From the NCBI RefSeq assembly GCF_013385825.1, contig NZ_JACAPG010000027.1, positions 253-64,252 on the forward strand: a stretch of 64,000 nt of DNA. Direction: 5' to 3'. The first letter of the stretch is position 1; every line of letters begins with the position of its first letter. This DNA comes from Pseudomonas reactans. GTDB taxonomy: Bacteria; Pseudomonadota; Gammaproteobacteria; Pseudomonadales; Pseudomonadaceae. Position numbers and translations under genes: made by a program. Under the pieces are notes generated by a model. The model was not told the origin of the DNA. It did no database searches and saw nothing but the letters and a program-made list of their open reading frames with translations. This document shows, piece by piece, positions 26,292-35,063 of this stretch.

Positions 26292-27632
26292 ATGTCCACC
26301 ACCATCGCAAAAGCCAACCCCAAGGTTGGCTTTGTTTCCCTGGGTTGCCCGAAGGCTCTGGTCGACTCCGAGCGCATCCTCACGCAACTGCGTATGGAAG
26401 GCTATGACGTTGTGTCCACTTACCAGGACGCTGACGTGGTGGTGGTCAACACCTGCGGCTTCATCGATTCGGCCAAGGCGGAATCCCTGGAAGTGATCGG
26501 CGAAGCGATCAAGGAAAACGGCAAGGTCATCGTGACCGGCTGCATGGGCGTGGAAGAAGGCAATATCCGCAACGTGCACCCGAGCGTGCTGGCGGTGACC
26601 GGTCCGCAGCAGTACGAGCAGGTGGTCAACGCCGTGCACGAAGTGGTGCCACCGCGCCAGGACCACAACCCGCTGATCGACCTGGTACCACCGCAAGGCA
26701 TCAAGCTGACCCCGCGCCACTACGCGTACTTGAAGATTTCCGAAGGCTGCAACCACAGCTGCAGCTTCTGCATCATCCCGTCGATGCGCGGCAAGTTGGT
26801 CAGCCGTCCGGTCGGTGACGTGCTCGACGAGGCCCAGCGCCTGGTCAAGTCGGGCGTCAAGGAGCTGCTGGTGATCTCCCAAGACACCAGCGCCTACGGC
26901 GTCGACGTGAAGTACCGCACCGGCTTCTGGAACGGCGCGCCGGTGAAAACCCGCATGACCGAACTGTGCGAAGCCTTGAGCAGCCTGGGCGTATGGGTAC
27001 GCCTGCACTACGTCTACCCGTACCCGCACGTGGACGAGCTGATCCCGCTGATGGCCGCCGGCAAGATCCTGCCGTACCTGGACATCCCGTTCCAGCACGC
27101 CAGCCCGAAAGTGCTCAAGGCCATGAAGCGCCCGGCGTTCGAAGACAAGACCCTGGCGCGTATCAAGAACTGGCGTGAGATCTGCCCGGAACTGATCATC
27201 CGCTCGACCTTCATCGTCGGCTTCCCCGGCGAAACCGAAGAAGACTTCCAGTACCTGCTGGACTGGCTGACCGAAGCCCAACTGGACCGCGTCGGCTGCT
27301 TCCAGTACTCGCCGGTGGAAGGCGCTCCGGCCAACCTGCTGGACCTGGCCGTGGTGCCTGACGACGTCAAGCAAGACCGTTGGGAGCGTTTCATGGCGCA
27401 CCAGCAGGCTATCAGCTCGGCACGCCTGCAACTGCGCATCGGCAAGGAAATCGAAGTGCTGATCGACGAAGTCGACGAGCAAGGCGCGGTCGGCCGTTGC
27501 TTCTTCGATGCACCGGAGATCGACGGTAACGTGTTTATCGACGATGCCAGCGGTTTGAAGCCGGGCGACAAGGTCTGGTGCACCGTGACCGATGCCGACG
27601 AATACGACTTGTGGGCTGAAAAGCGCGACTAA
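26292..27632 (+). CDS. rimO: Ribosomal protein S12 methylthiotransferase RimO
   Basis: This 446 aa radical-SAM enzyme adds a methylthio group to the conserved aspartate of ribosomal protein S12. The N-terminal MTTase domain has its cluster cysteines in SLGCPK, VNTCGF and VTGCMG. The radical-SAM CxxxCxxC motif is CNHSCSFC, and a TRAM domain closes the protein. GAGG upstream and the family N-terminus support the ATG at 26292 rather than the earlier frame opening at 26253. Confidence 0.96.
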   Translation: MSTTIAKANPKVGFVSLGCPKALVDSERILTQLRMEGYDVVSTYQDADVVVVNTCGFIDSAKAESLEVIGEAIKENGKVIVTGCMGVEEGNIRNVHPSVLAVTGPQQYEQVVNAVHEVVPPRQDHNPLIDLVPPQGIKLTPRHYAYLKISEGCNHSCSFCIIPSMRGKLVSRPVGDVLDEAQRLVKSGVKELLVISQDTSAYGVDVKYRTGFWNGAPVKTRMTELCEALSSLGVWVRLHYVYPYPHVDELIPLMAAGKILPYLDIPFQHASPKVLKAMKRPAFEDKTLARIKNWREICPELIIRSTFIVGFPGETEEDFQYLLDWLTEAQLDRVGCFQYSPVEGAPANLLDLAVVPDDVKQDRWERFMAHQQAISSARLQLRIGKEIEVLIDEVDEQGAVGRCFFDAPEIDGNVFIDDASGLKPGDKVWCTVTDADEYDLWAEKRD

Positions 27633-27648
27633 GCCGTAAATAAACCGA

Positions 27649-27687
27649 AAAAGCCCCGCCTCTGGACAAGATGCGGGGCTTTTTTAG
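27649..27687 (+). terminator. Rho-independent terminator after rimO
   Basis: AAAAAGCCCCGC pairs with GCGGGGCTTTTT around a 13-nt loop, followed by T residues. It lies 17 bp after the rimO stop. Confidence 0.9.
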
Positions 27688-27736
27688 GTCTATCGTTTTG
27701 CCCATCGACGCCAATCATCGGCAAGGGGCAGCGGGC

Positions 27737-28210
27737 ATGCGTCAGCATTCGGTTATCCACACACCTAAAACCAGCGACTACACGCAATTGGCACAAATCT
27801 GGGAAGACTCGGTCCGTGCGACCCATGATTTTCTACCGGACAGTTACATCGTGTTGCTGAAGAACCTGGTGCTGACGCGTTACTTGGACGCTGTGATGTT
27901 GATCTGCACCAAAGATCCGCGCCAGCGTATCACCGGGTTTGCCGGCGTGGCGTCGGGCAAGGTGGAGATGCTGTTCATCGCCCCGCAGCACCGGGGCGAA
28001 GGCCTGGGTCGGCAACTGCTGCGCTATGCGATCGAGCACCTGAACGCCGATGAGCTGGACGTCAACGAACAAAACCCCCAGGCCCTGGGTTTTTACTTCA
28101 AACAGGGGTTCGAAGTGATCGGACGCACGGAGCATGACGGCTTGGGGCAGCCCTATCCGTTGTTGCATATGCGTTTGCGCCAGGTGCAGCATCAAGCCAG
28201 TCAAGGCTAA
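27737..28210 (+). CDS. GNAT-family N-acetyltransferase, YjaB-like
   Basis: This 157 aa acetyltransferase has motif A in EMLFIAPQHRGEGLGRQLLRYA and a family-typical NPQALGFYFKQGFEVIGRTE end region. This end motif resembles E. coli YjaB. The start at 27737 is chosen because AAGGGG lies about 9 nt upstream; the frame opening at 27671 lies within the terminator. The acceptor is unknown. Confidence 0.82.
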   Translation: MRQHSVIHTPKTSDYTQLAQIWEDSVRATHDFLPDSYIVLLKNLVLTRYLDAVMLICTKDPRQRITGFAGVASGKVEMLFIAPQHRGEGLGRQLLRYAIEHLNADELDVNEQNPQALGFYFKQGFEVIGRTEHDGLGQPYPLLHMRLRQVQHQASQG

Positions 28211-28281
28211 ATGAAATGGGGCCGGGATTAACCGCGCCCACACAGGTACAATAGCTGCCCCCTTTTGCTACGGCCCTTGTC

Positions 28282-28992
28282 ATGACTGACCCCATACGCC
28301 TCTCCAAACGCCTTATCGAACTGGTCGGTTGCTCCCGTCGGGAGGCTGAGCTGTTCATCGAAGGCGGCTGGGTCTCGGTGGACGGTGAAGTGATCGACGA
28401 ACCACAGTTCAAGGTCACCACCCAAAAGGTCGAGCTGGATCCAGAGGCCAAGGCCACCGCTCCAGAGCCGGTGACCATCCTGCTGCACGCCCCTGCTGGG
28501 GTAGATGCCGAAACGGCCATGGCGTCGATCAGCGCCGATACCCTCTCGGAAGAACACCGCTTCGGGAAACGCCCGCTCAAGGGCCACTTCCTGCGCCTGA
28601 CCGCCAGCGCTGACCTGCAAGCCAAGGCCAGCGGCCTGCTGGTGTTTACCCAGGACTGGAAGATCCTGCGCAAATTGACCGCCGATGCCGCCAAGATCGA
28701 GCAGGAATACGTGGTGGAAGTCGAAGGCGACATGGTTGCCCACGGCCTCAATCGCCTGAACCACGGCCTGACCTACAAAGGCAAAGAGCTGCCGGCGGTC
28801 AAAGCCAGCTGGCAGAACGAAAACCGCCTGCGTTTTGCGATGAAAAACCCGCAGCCAGGCGTGATCGCGCTGTTCTGTGAAGCGGTTGGCCTCAAAGTCA
28901 TTGCCATTCGTCGCATCCGCATCGGCGGCGTGTCCATCGGCAAGGTGCCGGTTGGCCAATGGCGTTACCTGTCCGGCAAAGAGAAGTTCTAA
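28282..28992 (+). CDS. S4-domain RsuA/RluF-like pseudouridine synthase paralogue, atypical active site
   Basis: This 236 aa protein has an N-terminal S4 RNA-binding domain (IRLSKRLIELVGCSRREAE) and a domain resembling the RsuA/RluB/E/F pseudouridine synthases. The usual catalytic motif GRLDxxTxGL is not conserved. Aligned on the final Gly-Leu, the sequence here is ADLQAKASGL, which puts D111 in place of the Arg and Q113 in place of the catalytic Asp. It may be an RNA-binding non-catalytic paralogue or use another residue. It sits alone between a GNAT gene and yehS. Confidence 0.72.
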   Translation: MTDPIRLSKRLIELVGCSRREAELFIEGGWVSVDGEVIDEPQFKVTTQKVELDPEAKATAPEPVTILLHAPAGVDAETAMASISADTLSEEHRFGKRPLKGHFLRLTASADLQAKASGLLVFTQDWKILRKLTADAAKIEQEYVVEVEGDMVAHGLNRLNHGLTYKGKELPAVKASWQNENRLRFAMKNPQPGVIALFCEAVGLKVIAIRRIRIGGVSIGKVPVGQWRYLSGKEKF

Positions 28993-29062
28993 GCCGCTGC
29001 CCTTTTTCCCGATACTGCCTCTTTTGCGCGGTGTCCTCAGTTGAATACCAGGATTGCCCACC

Positions 29063-29524
29063 ATGATTCACAACGACGTACTGCGCAGCGTGCGCTACAT
29101 GCTCGACATCAGCGACAACAAGATGGTCGAGATCATCAAGCTCGGCGGCATGGACGTGACCAAGGACGACCTGCTGACCTACCTCAAGAAAGATGAGGAA
29201 GAAGGCTTCGTGTTCTGCCCGGATGACGTCATGGCGCACTTCCTCGATGGCTTGGTGATCTTCAAGCGCGGTAAGGACGAAAGCCGTCCGCCGCAGCCGA
29301 TCGAGACCCCGGTGACCAACAACATCATCCTCAAGAAGCTGCGCGTGGCCTTCGAACTGAAGGAAGATGACATGCACGCCATCCTCAAGGCAGCCGAGTT
29401 CCCAGTGTCCAAGCCTGAGCTGAGCGCGCTGTTCCGCAAGTTCGGCCACACCAACTATCGCCCGTGCGGCGACCAGTTGCTGCGTAATTTCCTCAAAGGC
29501 CTGACGCTGCGAGTTCGTGCGTAA
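29063..29524 (+). CDS. yehS: YehS-family protein (DUF1456)
   Basis: This 153 aa protein consists of two copies of the DUF1456 helical repeat. The first begins NDVLRSVRYMLDISDNKMVEI and the second NIILKKLRVAFELKEDDMHAI. E. coli YehS is about the same length; its function is unknown. The start is the ATG at 29063, since the open frame at 29054 begins with TTG. It lies 3 bp before trmO, probably in one transcript. Confidence 0.85.
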   Translation: MIHNDVLRSVRYMLDISDNKMVEIIKLGGMDVTKDDLLTYLKKDEEEGFVFCPDDVMAHFLDGLVIFKRGKDESRPPQPIETPVTNNIILKKLRVAFELKEDDMHAILKAAEFPVSKPELSALFRKFGHTNYRPCGDQLLRNFLKGLTLRVRA

Positions 29525-29527
29525 GCC

Positions 29528-30223
29528 ATGAGTTACAACGTCTCGCCCGTCGGCTTCGTGCGCTCCTGCTTCAAGGAGAAGTTCGCCATCCCACGCCAAC
29601 CGCAGTTGGCACCGGCCGCCCGTGGCGTGCTGGAACTGGTAGCGCCGTTCGACGGTGGCGAAGCTGTAGAGGGCCTGGAGCAGGTCAGCCATGTGTGGCT
29701 GCTGTTCCTGTTTCACCAGGCGCTGGAAGACAAGCCACGCCTGAAAGTGCGACCGCCGCGCCTGGGCGGCAATACGTCCATGGGCGTGTTTGCTACCCGT
29801 GCGACTCATCGCCCGAATGGCATTGGCCAGTCAGTGGTGAAGTTGGACAAGGTGGAGCCGGGGCGGCTGTGGATTTCCGGGATTGATCTGCTTGATGGCA
29901 CGCCGGTGCTGGATATCAAGCCGTATGTGCCGTATGCCGACATGGTCGACACGGCGACTAACGACATCGCGAGCGCCGCGCCGCAGCTGATTCCGGTGCA
30001 GTGGCTCAAGACCGCCCTGCAACAGGCACAAGGCCATGCGCAGCGCCTGGGCGAGCCGTTGGTGGAACTGATTGATCAGTGCCTGGCACAGGACCCACGG
30101 CCGGCGTATCAGACGCCGGGCCCGGAGCGTGAATATGGCGCGCAGTTCTGGGATGTGGATGTGCGTTGGCACTATCCAGAGGCTGGGGTGATTTGTGTGT
30201 TGGAAGTGCTTCCCGCCCAGTAA
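29528..30223 (+). CDS. trmO: tRNA (N6-threonylcarbamoyladenosine37-N6)-methyltransferase TrmO
   Basis: This 231 aa protein of the TrmO/TsaA family methylates t6A37 in certain tRNAs using SAM. Recognisable are the start VSPVGFVRSCFKEKFAIPRQP, the segment VSHVWLLFLFH, and the signature FATRATHRPNGIGQS followed by LDGTPVLDIKPYVPY. It lies directly behind yehS, and a bidirectional terminator separates it from fpr. Confidence 0.93.
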   Translation: MSYNVSPVGFVRSCFKEKFAIPRQPQLAPAARGVLELVAPFDGGEAVEGLEQVSHVWLLFLFHQALEDKPRLKVRPPRLGGNTSMGVFATRATHRPNGIGQSVVKLDKVEPGRLWISGIDLLDGTPVLDIKPYVPYADMVDTATNDIASAAPQLIPVQWLKTALQQAQGHAQRLGEPLVELIDQCLAQDPRPAYQTPGPEREYGAQFWDVDVRWHYPEAGVICVLEVLPAQ

Positions 30224-30236
30224 ATCGCAGAGACGA

Positions 30237-30276
30237 AAAAGCCCGCGCTGCCTTCACAGGCAACGCGGGCTTTTCT
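30237..30276. terminator. Bidirectional terminator between trmO and fpr
   Basis: AAAAGCCCGCG pairs with CGCGGGCTTTT around a 16-nt loop, with T-tracts in both directions. It serves the convergent genes trmO (+) and fpr (-). Confidence 0.88.
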
Positions 30277-30279
30277 TTT

Positions 30280-30382
30280 ACTGTAGGAGCCGGCTTGCCG
30301 GCGATGGTCGTCAACGATGACGCGTTTATTCTGGATAATCGCGGCGTCTTGAAGGGCATCGCCGGCAAGCCGGCTCCTACAG
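30280..30382. repeat. REPIN between trmO and fpr
   Basis: Arms CTGTAGGAGCCGGCTTGCCG and CGGCAAGCCGGCTCCTACAG flank about 60 nt. It is the same subtype as the REPIN at 19766-19850, directly abutting the terminator. Confidence 0.9.
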
Positions 30383-30393
30383 TTGGTCGGTGT

Positions 30394-31173
30394 TTATTTT
30401 TCGACGAATGCGCGTTCGATCAGGTAATCACCCGGCTCACGCATGCGTGGCGAAACTTTCAGGCCGAAGCTGTTCAACACTTCGCTGGTTTCGTCCAGCA
30501 TGCTTGGGCTGCCGCACAGCATGGCGCGGTCATCCTCGGGGTTGATCGGCGGCAGGCCGATGTCGCTGAACAGCTTGCCGCTGCGCATCAGGTCGGTCAG
30601 GCGGCCTTCGTTTTCGAAAGGCTCGCGGGTCACAGTCGGGTAGTAGATCAACTTGTCACGCAGGGCCTCGCCGAAGAATTCGTTCTGCGGCAGGTGCTCG
30701 GTGATGAATTCGCGGTAGGCGACTTCGTTGACGTAACGCACGCCGTGGCACAGGATCACTTTTTCAAAGCGCTCGTAGGTTTCCGGGTCCTGGATTACGC
30801 TCATGAACGGCGCCAGGCCAGTACCGGTGCTGAGCAGGTACAGGTGTTTGCCCGGCTTCAAATCATCAAGCACCAGGGTGCCTGTCGGTTTTTTGCTGAT
30901 GATGATCTCGTCGCCTTCCTTCAAGTGCTGCAGTTGGGAAGTCAGCGGGCCATCCGGGACCTTGATGCTGAAAAACTCCAGATGCTCTTCCCAGTTCGGG
31001 CTGGCAATGGAGTAAGCGCGCATGAGCGGGCGGCCGTTGGGCTGTTGCAGGCCGATCATCACGAACTGACCGTTCTCGAAGCGCAGGCCCGGATCGCGGG
31101 TGCACTTGAAGCTGAACAGAGTGTCGTTCCAGTGATGAACACTGAGGACACGCTCGTGGTTCATGTTGCTCAT
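30394..31173 (-). CDS. fpr: Ferredoxin--NADP+ reductase Fpr
   Basis: This 259 aa FAD enzyme exchanges electrons between NADPH and ferredoxin/flavodoxin. It has the FAD motif RAYSIASPNW, the NADP-binding segment LLSTGTGLAPFMSV, and ends with the family C-terminus YLIERAFVEK. The start at 31173 is the usual one for Pseudomonas Fpr; the frame opening at 31233 runs into the divergent promoter. The divergent gene is finR, known in P. putida to activate fpr under superoxide stress. Confidence 0.95.
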   Translation of the reverse strand: MSNMNHERVLSVHHWNDTLFSFKCTRDPGLRFENGQFVMIGLQQPNGRPLMRAYSIASPNWEEHLEFFSIKVPDGPLTSQLQHLKEGDEIIISKKPTGTLVLDDLKPGKHLYLLSTGTGLAPFMSVIQDPETYERFEKVILCHGVRYVNEVAYREFITEHLPQNEFFGEALRDKLIYYPTVTREPFENEGRLTDLMRSGKLFSDIGLPPINPEDDRAMLCGSPSMLDETSEVLNSFGLKVSPRMREPGDYLIERAFVEK

Positions 31174-31297
31174 GTACGGGGGACTCCTGGAAATGGGTCT
31201 GCGCCAAAGATGGGATGCGCAATTGCACAGCATTCTAATGGCGGCGACAATATCTGTTAACTGGATTATTAAGATAAGGGTTATCGGTTATATCGAT
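31174..31297. promoter_or_regulatory. Divergent fpr/finR promoter region with palindromes
   Basis: This 124-bp gap separates two divergent starts. Near the finR start it holds GATAAGGGTTATC (31273-31285, inverted repeat GATAA/TTATC) and ATATCGATAT (31290-31299, running into the finR ATG). Either could be part of a FinR site, since LysR proteins bind near their own promoters. The promoter boxes were not assigned. Confidence 0.45.
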
Positions 31298-32224
31298 ATG
31301 CGATTTACTCTCCGTCAACTGCAAGTCTTCGTCGCCGTCGCCCAGCAGGAAAGCGTCTCGCGCGCTGCTGGCCTTCTGGCCTTATCTCAATCCGCCGCCA
31401 GCACCTCGATCACTGAGCTGGAGCGCCAATCCAGCTGCCAATTATTCGACCGCGCGGGCAAGCGCCTGAGCCTCAACGCCCTCGGTCATCAGTTGCTGCC
31501 CCAGGCGGTGGCGCTGCTCGACCAGGCCAAGGAGATCGAGGACCTGCTCAACGGCAAGTCCGGCTTCGGTTCCCTGGCGGTGGGCGCCACCCTCACCATT
31601 GGTAATTACCTGGCGACCCTGTTGATCGGCAGCTTCATGCAGCAACACCCCGAGAGCCAGGTGAAGCTGCATGTGCAGAACACTGCGCATATCGTGCACC
31701 AGGTGGCGCACTACGAAATTGACCTGGGTCTAATCGAAGGCGACTGCAGCCACCCGGATATCGAGGTGCAAACCTGGGTGGAGGATGAACTGGTGGTGTT
31801 TTGCGCGCCGCAGCATCACCTGGCCAAACGAGGCATGGCAACCATGGACGAGTTGACCCAAGAGGCGTGGATCCTGCGGGAACAGGGCTCAGGTACTCGC
31901 CTGACCTTTGACCAAGCCATGCGCCATCACCGCAGTGCGCTGAATATTCGCCTGGAGTTGGAGCACACCGAAGCAATCAAACGCGCAGTGGAGTCAGGAT
32001 TGGGGATTGGCTGTATTTCGCGACTGGCCCTGCGCGACGCATTCCGGCGTGGCAGCCTGGTGCCGGTGGAAACCCCGGACCTGGACCTGGCCCGGCAGTT
32101 CTACTTCATCTGGCATAAGCAGAAGTACCAGACCTCGGCGATGCGCGAGTTCCTGGAACTGTGCCGCGCCTTCACCGCCGGGGTTCAGCGCAGCGACGAG
32201 ATCGTGCTGCCGAGCATTGCCTGA
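31298..32224 (+). CDS. finR: LysR-family regulator FinR
   Basis: This 308 aa LysR protein has the winged helix start MRFTLRQLQVFVAVAQQESVS and a standard effector domain. Its divergent position next to fpr matches FinR of P. putida, which induces fpr in response to superoxide and sulfur/iron-cluster stress. The frame is open 135 bp further upstream, but that part would cover the shared promoter and lacks the LysR fold, so the start at 31298 is used. The ribosome site is weak. Confidence 0.88.
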   Translation: MRFTLRQLQVFVAVAQQESVSRAAGLLALSQSAASTSITELERQSSCQLFDRAGKRLSLNALGHQLLPQAVALLDQAKEIEDLLNGKSGFGSLAVGATLTIGNYLATLLIGSFMQQHPESQVKLHVQNTAHIVHQVAHYEIDLGLIEGDCSHPDIEVQTWVEDELVVFCAPQHHLAKRGMATMDELTQEAWILREQGSGTRLTFDQAMRHHRSALNIRLELEHTEAIKRAVESGLGIGCISRLALRDAFRRGSLVPVETPDLDLARQFYFIWHKQKYQTSAMREFLELCRAFTAGVQRSDEIVLPSIA

Positions 32225-32227
32225 GGG

Positions 32228-32590
32228 TTAGATCAGGATCACGGCCCAGACCAGGGTGATCATGGTCAGCGCAACGAATTGCGCGGCGCTGCCCATGTCC
32301 TTGGCGTTTTTCGACAGCGGGTGGCGGTCCAGGGAGATGCGGTCGATTGCCGCTTCGACTGCCGAGTTGAGCAACTCGACAATCAACGCCAGCAGGCACA
32401 CGGCGATGAGCAAGGCACGCTCGACCCGGCTCACATTCAGGAAAAAGCTCAACGGGATCAGGATCACGTTAAGCAACACCAACTGGCGGAACGCCGCCTC
32501 GCCGGTGAAAGCCGCACGTAGGCCATCCAGGGAATAACCCCCCGCATTGAAGATACGTTTGATACCGGTTTGACCCTTGAAAGGCGACAT
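32228..32590 (-). CDS. dgkA: Diacylglycerol kinase DgkA
   Basis: This 120 aa integral membrane kinase phosphorylates diacylglycerol to phosphatidic acid, recycling lipid from glucan and LPS modification. It has three membrane helices and the family motif ELLNSAVEAAIDRIS with nearby NAKDMGSAAQ. The ATG at 32590 is used; the frame opens with a TTG at 32611. OpgD-dependent glucan synthesis would generate its substrate. It is followed by the convergent finR end, 3 bp away. Confidence 0.94.
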   Translation of the reverse strand: MSPFKGQTGIKRIFNAGGYSLDGLRAAFTGEAAFRQLVLLNVILIPLSFFLNVSRVERALLIAVCLLALIVELLNSAVEAAIDRISLDRHPLSKNAKDMGSAAQFVALTMITLVWAVILI

Positions 32591-32665
32591 AGACGTAGGC
32601 AACTGAACCAAAGAAGTGGGGAAACTAGATCACGCCAAGTCAAAAAAGCGTGAATCGATGACAGC

Positions 32666-33316
32666 TTAATGCTGCGAAATTGACTCAAGTTGTTGCAAGA
32701 GCAGCGCCGCCTGGGTGCGTGTACGCACACCCAGTTTGCGGAAGATCGCCGTGACGTGGGCCTTGATGGTGGCTTCCGATACGCTCAACTCGTAGGCAAT
32801 CTGCTTGTTCAACAAGCCTTCGCAGACCATGGTCAGCACCCGGAACTGCTGCGGTGTCAGGCTGGCAAGACCATCACGGGCGGCCTTGGCTTCGTCGGAC
32901 ACGTTGATTTCTTCAAACGCTTGTGGCGGCCAGGACACATCACCCTCCAACACGGTGCGTACAGCCTTCTGGATATCCTCCATCGCACTGGACTTGGGAA
33001 TGAAACCGCTGGCGCCGAACTCCTTGGAGCGCACCACCACGTCGGCTTCTTCTTGGGCCGAGACCATCACCACGGGAATCTGCGGGTATTGACCGCGCAA
33101 CAACACCAAACCTGAGAAACCGTAGGCACCGGGCATGTTCAGGTCGAGCAGCACCAGGTCCCAATCGGATTTTTCGGTGAGGCGGGCTTCCAGCTCGGCG
33201 ATGCTGGCCACTTCGACCAGACGCACATCCGGGCCAAGGCCCAAGGTCACGGCCTGGTGCAACGCACTGCGAAACAACGGGTGGTCATCGGCTATCAGGA
33301 TTTCGTATGTGGCCAT
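32666..33316 (-). CDS. erdR: NarL/LuxR-type response regulator ErdR
   Basis: This 216 aa regulator has a receiver domain (ADDHPLF, phospho-acceptor in LLDLNMPG, conserved lysine in FIPKSS) and a C-terminal LuxR helix-turn-helix (LTPQQFRVLTMVCEG, then QIAYELSVSEATIKAHVTAI). The pair with dgkA matches PA3604-PA3603, and PA3604 is ErdR, which controls ethanol/acetate catabolism. No kinase gene is adjacent, which is normal for ErdR. Confidence 0.9.
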   Translation of the reverse strand: MATYEILIADDHPLFRSALHQAVTLGLGPDVRLVEVASIAELEARLTEKSDWDLVLLDLNMPGAYGFSGLVLLRGQYPQIPVVMVSAQEEADVVVRSKEFGASGFIPKSSAMEDIQKAVRTVLEGDVSWPPQAFEEINVSDEAKAARDGLASLTPQQFRVLTMVCEGLLNKQIAYELSVSEATIKAHVTAIFRKLGVRTRTQAALLLQQLESISQH

Positions 33317-33454
33317 TGATTAAATGATCCTGTTTTTAGGGGTGCCCTGATCGGCGCCCAGCATGCCCAGCGTAGCCTGGAGGGTCAAGCGCTACGCCCG
33401 TGGGCATTTTAGCGGGTTGCGGGTGCGTGGTGCCATCATGCAAACGTCGTCTGG

Positions 33455-34174
33455 TTATACCGTCGCAATATAGGGAGCAAGACGCGTGTGAACAGTATCC
33501 GTCGGATCCAGAGGCATCTGGAACTTGGCGGCCAGGTAGTGGGTGCTGAAGACATCTAGGTAGGCATCCAAGACTTCACTGGCCACTAGATCATCGGCCA
33601 GCTCAAGGCACAGAGCAGCGACTTCGGCGGTGCAGAAGTGGTCGTCGCGCTTGGAACGGCGCAGCTTGTAGCGCGACAGCTGTTCCGGCGCCAGGCTGAG
33701 TACCGGCAAATGCTCCAGGTAGGGGCTTTTGCGAAACATCTTGCGCGCTTCACTCCAGGTGCCGTCCAGCAGGATGAACAGTGGACGCTTGCCCTCCTCC
33801 ACCTTCACTTCGCTGACAACACGCTGCGGTGCGACGAATTCGCCGGGGAACACGATATAGGGTTGCCACTGCGGGTCGGCCAACAAGGTCAGCAGTTCAG
33901 GATCGACTTCGGTGCGCGACCAGGCGAACGCCGTGGTGTCATCAATCACATCGGCGATCAGCCACCCGGTATTGCTGGGTTTCATGGGTTCCACGTCATG
34001 CATCAGCAGGCACATCGCTGAAGTTGCGGCGACTTTTGGCCGCCAGGCACACAGGCAGTACTCAGGAATGACCCGGCAGCCAGGGCAGCGTTCGGCACGC
34101 GAACCACGGTTGAGGAACGGGCGGACGGCACGGGCCAGGCGCTGGGTGCGCAGGCGGGAAACGGCGTGGCTCAT
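33455..34174 (-). CDS. tapT: DTW-domain protein, probable tRNA-uridine aminocarboxypropyltransferase
   Basis: This 239 aa protein has an N-terminal zinc-ribbon-like set of cysteines (RCPGCRVIPEYCLCAW) and the signature DGTWSEARKM of the DTW family. E. coli TapT (YfiP), of the same family, makes acp3U47 in tRNA. The exact target here is inferred. It stands alone between erdR and a small secreted-protein gene, in the same order as in P. aeruginosa. Confidence 0.85.
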   Translation of the reverse strand: MSHAVSRLRTQRLARAVRPFLNRGSRAERCPGCRVIPEYCLCAWRPKVAATSAMCLLMHDVEPMKPSNTGWLIADVIDDTTAFAWSRTEVDPELLTLLADPQWQPYIVFPGEFVAPQRVVSEVKVEEGKRPLFILLDGTWSEARKMFRKSPYLEHLPVLSLAPEQLSRYKLRRSKRDDHFCTAEVAALCLELADDLVASEVLDAYLDVFSTHYLAAKFQMPLDPTDTVHTRLAPYIATV

Positions 34175-34353
34175 CGGATGCGCCGGTGGGACGGGTAAAT
34201 CGACACGGTGAAAACTCGTGGACGGCTGAGGTGGCGGCAGTTTACCAGCGATACGCCTGGCTGTAGTGGCAAGGGCTCACCTATAATTGCGCGCCACTGA
34301 ACGCACAGCGCAGTGGCTGGTCTATGCACCAGTAACCGAATCAGGAGAGTTTC

Positions 34354-34788
34354 ATGCTGCGTTCCATGCTGCGCCTTGTCGCCCCATCCGTCGCCCTCGC
34401 GCTGGTATTGCCCGTGTGCGCCCAGGCGGCCTCGCTGCTGGAGGCCCAAATGAACCGGAAGCTGCAAAGCGTCGCAGCTGAGAGCAACAAAGACCTGCCC
34501 CGGGAAATCGACGAAAAGACCCTGGAAGTGGCCTACACCGTTGAAGGCATGCAACTGATCGATCACCTGAGCGTCTTGCCCGACCGCGCCGAACAGATGC
34601 GCGCCAATCCTAAGGCGGTGTATTTCCAGCTCGGCCAGAGCGTGTGCCTGAACAAGGGCTACCGCGAGCTGATGGCCAAGGGCGCGGTGATGCGTTACGA
34701 AATTACTGAGAACAAGACCAACCGTCCTGTGGCCTCGGTGAAGTTCGTGGAAGCGGATTGCCCGGCACCGGCAAAAAAGAAAAAGTAA
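34354..34788 (+). CDS. Secreted PA3611-like protein (QSregVF family)
   Basis: This 144 aa protein has a clear Sec signal peptide (residues 1-25, ending VCAQA) and a compact alpha/beta domain with two cysteines (C97 near SVCLNKGY and one in EADCPAP) likely to form a disulphide. It ends in a lysine run. The neighbourhood matches PA3611 of P. aeruginosa, the type member of the 'putative quorum-sensing-regulated virulence factor' family. Its biochemical role is unknown. GGAG lies 9 nt before the ATG. Confidence 0.78.
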   Translation: MLRSMLRLVAPSVALALVLPVCAQAASLLEAQMNRKLQSVAAESNKDLPREIDEKTLEVAYTVEGMQLIDHLSVLPDRAEQMRANPKAVYFQLGQSVCLNKGYRELMAKGAVMRYEITENKTNRPVASVKFVEADCPAPAKKKK

Positions 34789-35063
34789 TGGCTTGACCTC
34801 CGCGCGCTGCTGTCCGGTGGCGCGCACTTCCCCCCGCTTCAACGCCTTCAAGGCAGCTAGACTCTGTAGTGAGCGACCAATAAGTGGTTGCCAGCCAAGG
34901 GTTTTCCGGCCCATGATCAAGCCATCCCGACCGTTCATTCACAGCGCTTTTCATGCTGTTCTGTAACATTTTCAGGGCAAAAGAAGGTTGCCCCTGCGGC
35001 AAACAGCGACACAAGCAGTGTCGTCGCCTGCGGCGAAGGTGCCCTGCAAGAAGGAGAAGTTGA

